Source: Tetmemena sp. SeJ-2015 (taxonomy: Eukaryota > Ciliophora > Spirotrichea > Sporadotrichida > Oxytrichidae). From it: a stretch of DNA of 64,000 nucleotides. The notes beneath the pieces are model-generated. The model ran no database searches and had not been told where the DNA came from. It saw nothing but the letters and a program-made list of their open reading frames with translations. Of the stretch, positions 60,660 through 64,000 are shown piece after piece. Location: the NCBI GenBank assembly GCA_027382625.1, contig JAJKFJ010021016.1, positions 42,479-106,478 of the forward strand, read 5' to 3'. A program made the position numbers and the translations under genes. Every line of letters starts with the position of its first letter. The first letter of the stretch is position 1.

Positions 60660-60960
60660 AATGGACTAGGAGAAGTCTATATAAAATAAGATATTTTGTA
60701 TTGATAGGTTTATTTTATTGAAGCAGGCAGAATAAATGCCAACATATTTGATTCCGGCCGTAATCAGCACTTTAACTTAAATGATAGTAGCATTCACTCA
60801 ATTTAACCAAGTGATTACCCAAATAGATAAAATAATGAGCTAAAGGAATTTAAAGGGCTTGTCCTTAATTAGTTTGACAAGATAAATTCTACCATTTCTC
60901 TCATGCAGAATTCAAAATATATATCTATATAAAGGAAAATAAATTAAAATGATAACAAAA
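60660..60960 (+). CDS. Coding fragment, Gln/Asn/Ser-rich
   Basis: A first piece starts MDQEKSIQNKIFCIDR at 60660. A second reads AGRINANIFDSGRNQHFNLN, then IQPSDYPNRQNNELKEFKGL and FDKINSTISLMQNSK. The composition is like the Gln-rich N-terminal parts of the family genes. Frame changes between pieces need an IES or intron. Unrecognised. Confidence 0.4.
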
Positions 60961-62250
60961 TTTTACTATTTTCTGGTCCAAAAAATAAAAAATAATCTTT
61001 TAAGAGTTTTATTTTAACTACCATATTGCATTATAAGAAATAATACTTCCAAAATTATTTAAATTATTGAAGATTTTAACATAAAAATAAAAGAAAATTT
61101 AATAAATTAAATCGATTATCTCACTTGCTTTACAAATTTTAAATGCCAATATTATTTATGAATTATTAAAGAGGTCAAAGAGATATTTCTAAAATTTAAA
61201 AATTTTGTTTTTCTTTAAATGAGAGTATTTCAACTAGACTCTATATTAAAACTTTAATTAAATTGCTTAGGGACTCTAACAATTGCAAAATGACATGAAT
61301 ATTTATCTATATAAAATTAAAATAACCTGAGAGCAAAGTTTCATCAATTAATTAATTCGATTTTGAAAATATGCAAGGAGGAAATTTTAATAATTTGGAT
61401 TTAAAAATATATTATATTTTTTTTAGATATATATTTATTCACATTTTCCGAAATTAGAATAATTATTTGTTATTTGTTTATTAAAACAGAATGAATTTTA
61501 AAAAGAAAGTTTAATAAATTTGGCAAATGTAGAATTAATTAGTTTAGTATGAAATTAAAAAAAAAATATTTAAAATAAATAATATAGTATTTTTTGATTT
61601 TAATTATATTTGTATAAAAGTATTTTAATTTACTATTTGATATTTGATAATTTAGTTTAACTAAAGTTTTAGAAATATAGATAATAGATAGCACATAATT
61701 TTACTAAAAAGTACAATCAATAAAATTTTCTATTTTTTTTAATGATGATCTATTTTTAAATTTTGATGAGATACTTTAAACAATATTTAATTAATGAAAT
61801 CAACTGATTCATAACATGATTGATTTAATTTTTAACTTATTTAGTTCAGATTTAAGAACTATAGAGAAATTAACAGTAAATTTAAGAATCTTCTGCAAAT
61901 ATTTAAGCTTAAAACACCACAAATCTTAGTAAAGACTAAATAAATCTTAAATTTAATTTTGAATTAAATTTTCTTGTTTAATTTGTAATAACTTAGTGAG
62001 AGAAATATGCAACCAATTTTGCATTTCTATTTCTAAAAGCTTAGGAATTTATTTTAGCTGTTTAATATATCTAAGGAGCGATAACTCTCTATTGTTTAGT
62101 CTAAATTTTGAGAATTTAACAGTATTTGAATGTTATAGGTCAAATTGAATTAGTTATTGTGCTCATAATTAATCAATTATTGTAACTAATGAGTAGACAA
62201 TCAACATTAATTTACTAATTATGAATATATAAAACATTTCTATTATTTAT
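60960..62250. other. Very AT-rich stretch
   Basis: Nothing recognisable; possibly a large IES between coding fragments on either side. Confidence 0.4.
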
Positions 62251-62261
62251 TTAAAATATAG

Positions 62262-62755
62262 AATGGGTGAGTGAGTAATTCTAAAACACTTCTCAGACCA
62301 CTCAAGTTGCTCTTCAATTGTATCTAAAAGAGGTAAGTAAAACCTTTTGCTTATTATCTTATTATTAATACATTTGTTGATTTTAGCCCTAATTTATATA
62401 AACTAACAGATAATTATTCTAATAAATCTTGCTTTATAGTTAATCTATTAGACAATTTGGGACTCTTAGATACAAACCAATCCATTCTAAATGATGATCT
62501 CCTTTGAATAAAGCACTCAGAATAAATCAAAAGAGAATGCTCACACCTTACTATCAATGTAAGATATCATGTACTTTGTGTATAATGAACTTAGGAGCAA
62601 TACAATTGTTTGCAACCCAAATAAATAAGAGCAAAATCATTCCTGAAAAGAACCTAAACCAATTCAATATCTCAAATTAAAAAAGGGAGAACCTAAGACT
62701 AATACTTGCAAAATATCATAAATTAGAGATAGAGCTTCAAATGTAAATTTTTTAA
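62262..62755 (+). CDS. Coding fragments on +, function unknown
   Basis: Pieces in the Gln code: VSEQFQNTSQTTQVALQLYL followed by a GTAAGT donor near 62333; NLLDNLGLLDTNQSILNDDL near 62445-62505; and MNLGAIQLFATQINKSKIIP with RENLRLILAKYHKLEIELQM at 62585-62745. They appear collinear with the fragments at 60.7 and 63.6 kb and could be exons or MDSs of one gene. No domain recognised. Confidence 0.4.
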
Positions 62756-63580
62756 TATATTAGTTCGCAATCACTAATTTATATTTGACCTCTAAATAAT
62801 ATCCCATTGTATAACTTCGAGATAAACTTAAAATTGAAGTTTTTATTTCAAGATTTAAAACCAAAAAATATAGCAGGCAACTTAATTTACTTATAGTTTT
62901 AATGGTCTTTAAATAATTTATTATTATCTCATTGGATCCATATTTAATTCTAAGAATTTTATATCCTTGCAACTATTGTGTGGGAGTAAACAACTCTGTG
63001 TTATAAAACACACAAATTTTATTTTAAAAAAATGCTTCTGATGAGAGAAATTATTAGGAATTAAATTGAACTAATTTCTGATCTATCTCCTTCATATTTA
63101 TTACTTTAATCTATCATTGAAATCAAATAATCAACAATAATAAACTTTTTTTTAAAGAAAAGTTGCAACTTATTTATATTCAAATTAAGATGGCTATATA
63201 CTAATACTAGCTCAATTAAATTTGATAAATATATTGGACTCCAAATTATTTTAACAAATTTACAAATTCAATATCATGATCCATTAATTTATTTAAATTA
63301 AAAGTCATGCCTTTAATAAATTGATACAAATTTTGAAATACAAAATTAGGTAATTATTTAAGACGAAAAGCCTCAATCTTAGACTTTTTCATCGAATGAA
63401 AATGAAAGAGATAGTTTCTCGACTAAACAGAATACATAAGATTTAGTAGTTTATGATCTTTTTAAAAAATAATTTGTGCTAATTAAGTAAAAGATTTAAT
63501 TATAGAAATGATAAATATGAATTTTTTTAGCCTATGATATTTAAGACTAAGTAATAAGACAAATAGGAAAGAACTTAAGC

Positions 63581-63763
63581 ATGGCGATAAATTATTTCGA
63601 TCAAGATTTAGTAAAAGTTTATGAAGAAGATCAGCTATCAATAGGAAAATAAGATTAAAATTAGTTATAGAATGAAGTTATTTATAAATACAACAACTAA
63701 TCCTTATAGTTGAAAGGTGAATAAGAAATTCTCTAATTAAGATTGAAATCTGTGGTAATTTGA
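63581..63763 (+). CDS. Small ORF or exon, Gln-rich
   Basis: ATG 63581 opens 60 codons to a TGA (MAINYFDQDLVKVYEEDQLS, later QLQNEVIYKYNNQSLQLKG) with nine or so TAA/TAG Gln codons. The internal GTGAAT could be a splice donor, in which case the stop is not used. Likely part of a larger gene. Confidence 0.4.
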
Positions 63764-64000
63764 GCTACCTTTAATTTAAATAATTTATATGCTTTAAAAG
63801 AGCATCCGATTTAAAGAATTTAACTTATTTTGATTTTTCTTAACTAAAAATAAGTTAAATAAAGAGGGTTTTTCTCTAACGGGTTCGGTTCTCACAATAA
63901 AAGACTCATTATAGGATGAATATGATTAAGTGATTTTGAGGTCTAACATTTGTTTAAAAAAAACAAAAAATTTGCAAAAGTAAAATAAAATTTTTTCAGG

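Noticed and set aside
1..64000. Prokaryotic features such as CRISPR arrays, operons and ribosome binding sites
   Set aside because: GT-AG introns, the ciliate code and eukaryotic genes exclude a prokaryotic origin, and no array of regular spacers was found.

Overview
The window reads as germline (micronuclear) DNA of a spirotrich ciliate of the Oxytricha/Stylonychia type. TAA and TAG must be read as glutamine and TGA as stop: in that code conserved proteins appear (an XPD/Rad3 helicase, a small Tim chaperone, a VPS8-like protein, a homeodomain protein). Exons carry ordinary short GT-AG introns. They are also cut by very short AT-rich inserts that lack GT-AG ends and are bounded by 3-8 bp direct repeats. 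Removing one repeat plus the insert restores a conserved protein each time, which is the signature of internal eliminated sequences (IES) between macronuclear-destined segments (MDS) joined at pointers. No telomeric arrays or chromosome ends were seen.

Layout. About 1.3-2.5 kb: homeodomain gene (-). 4.0-4.8 kb: uncertain coding (+). 5.7-8.5 kb: Gln-rich coiled-coil gene (-). 8.9-9.8 kb: unknown gene (-). 10.1-13.4 kb: VPS8-like gene (+). 13.6-13.9 kb: small Tim (+). 14.2-17.0 kb: XPD (-). From 17.9 to 52.2 kb the window is dominated by a head-to-tail family of four related genes of unknown function (called A-D here), all on +. Two ubiquitin-like genes lie antisense to this family. 52.7-55.1 kb: element with 455-bp inverted repeats and a broken superfamily-3 (Rep-type) helicase gene. 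55.1-64 kb: AT-rich DNA with scattered + coding pieces, a second copy of a 0.85-kb MITE, and a 0.9-kb inverted repeat overlapping an ORF.

How the parts relate. Paralogs A, B and C have IESs at the same protein positions, so the locus acts as a natural comparison. At three sites one copy's IES has swollen by taking in a transposable element while its paralogs keep (or nearly lack) an insert of tens of bases: a 2.8-kb GC-rich composite element and a 542-bp SINE/LINE-like insertion with a 14-bp target duplication in B, and a Tc1/IS630 transposase plus atypical kinase pair (TBE-like) at an AAT pointer in C. These insertions would leave with the host IES and so not harm the somatic gene.

Limits. 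Several stretches (about 3.7-4.0, 6.1-6.5, 17.2-17.4, 35.7-36.5, 46.0-47.1 and 48.7-48.9 kb) are full of homopolymer runs and look like poor consensus sequence. Even XPD carries 1-base frameshifts. Gene ends given as approximate should be read that way, and pseudogene versus sequencing error often cannot be separated from sequence alone.
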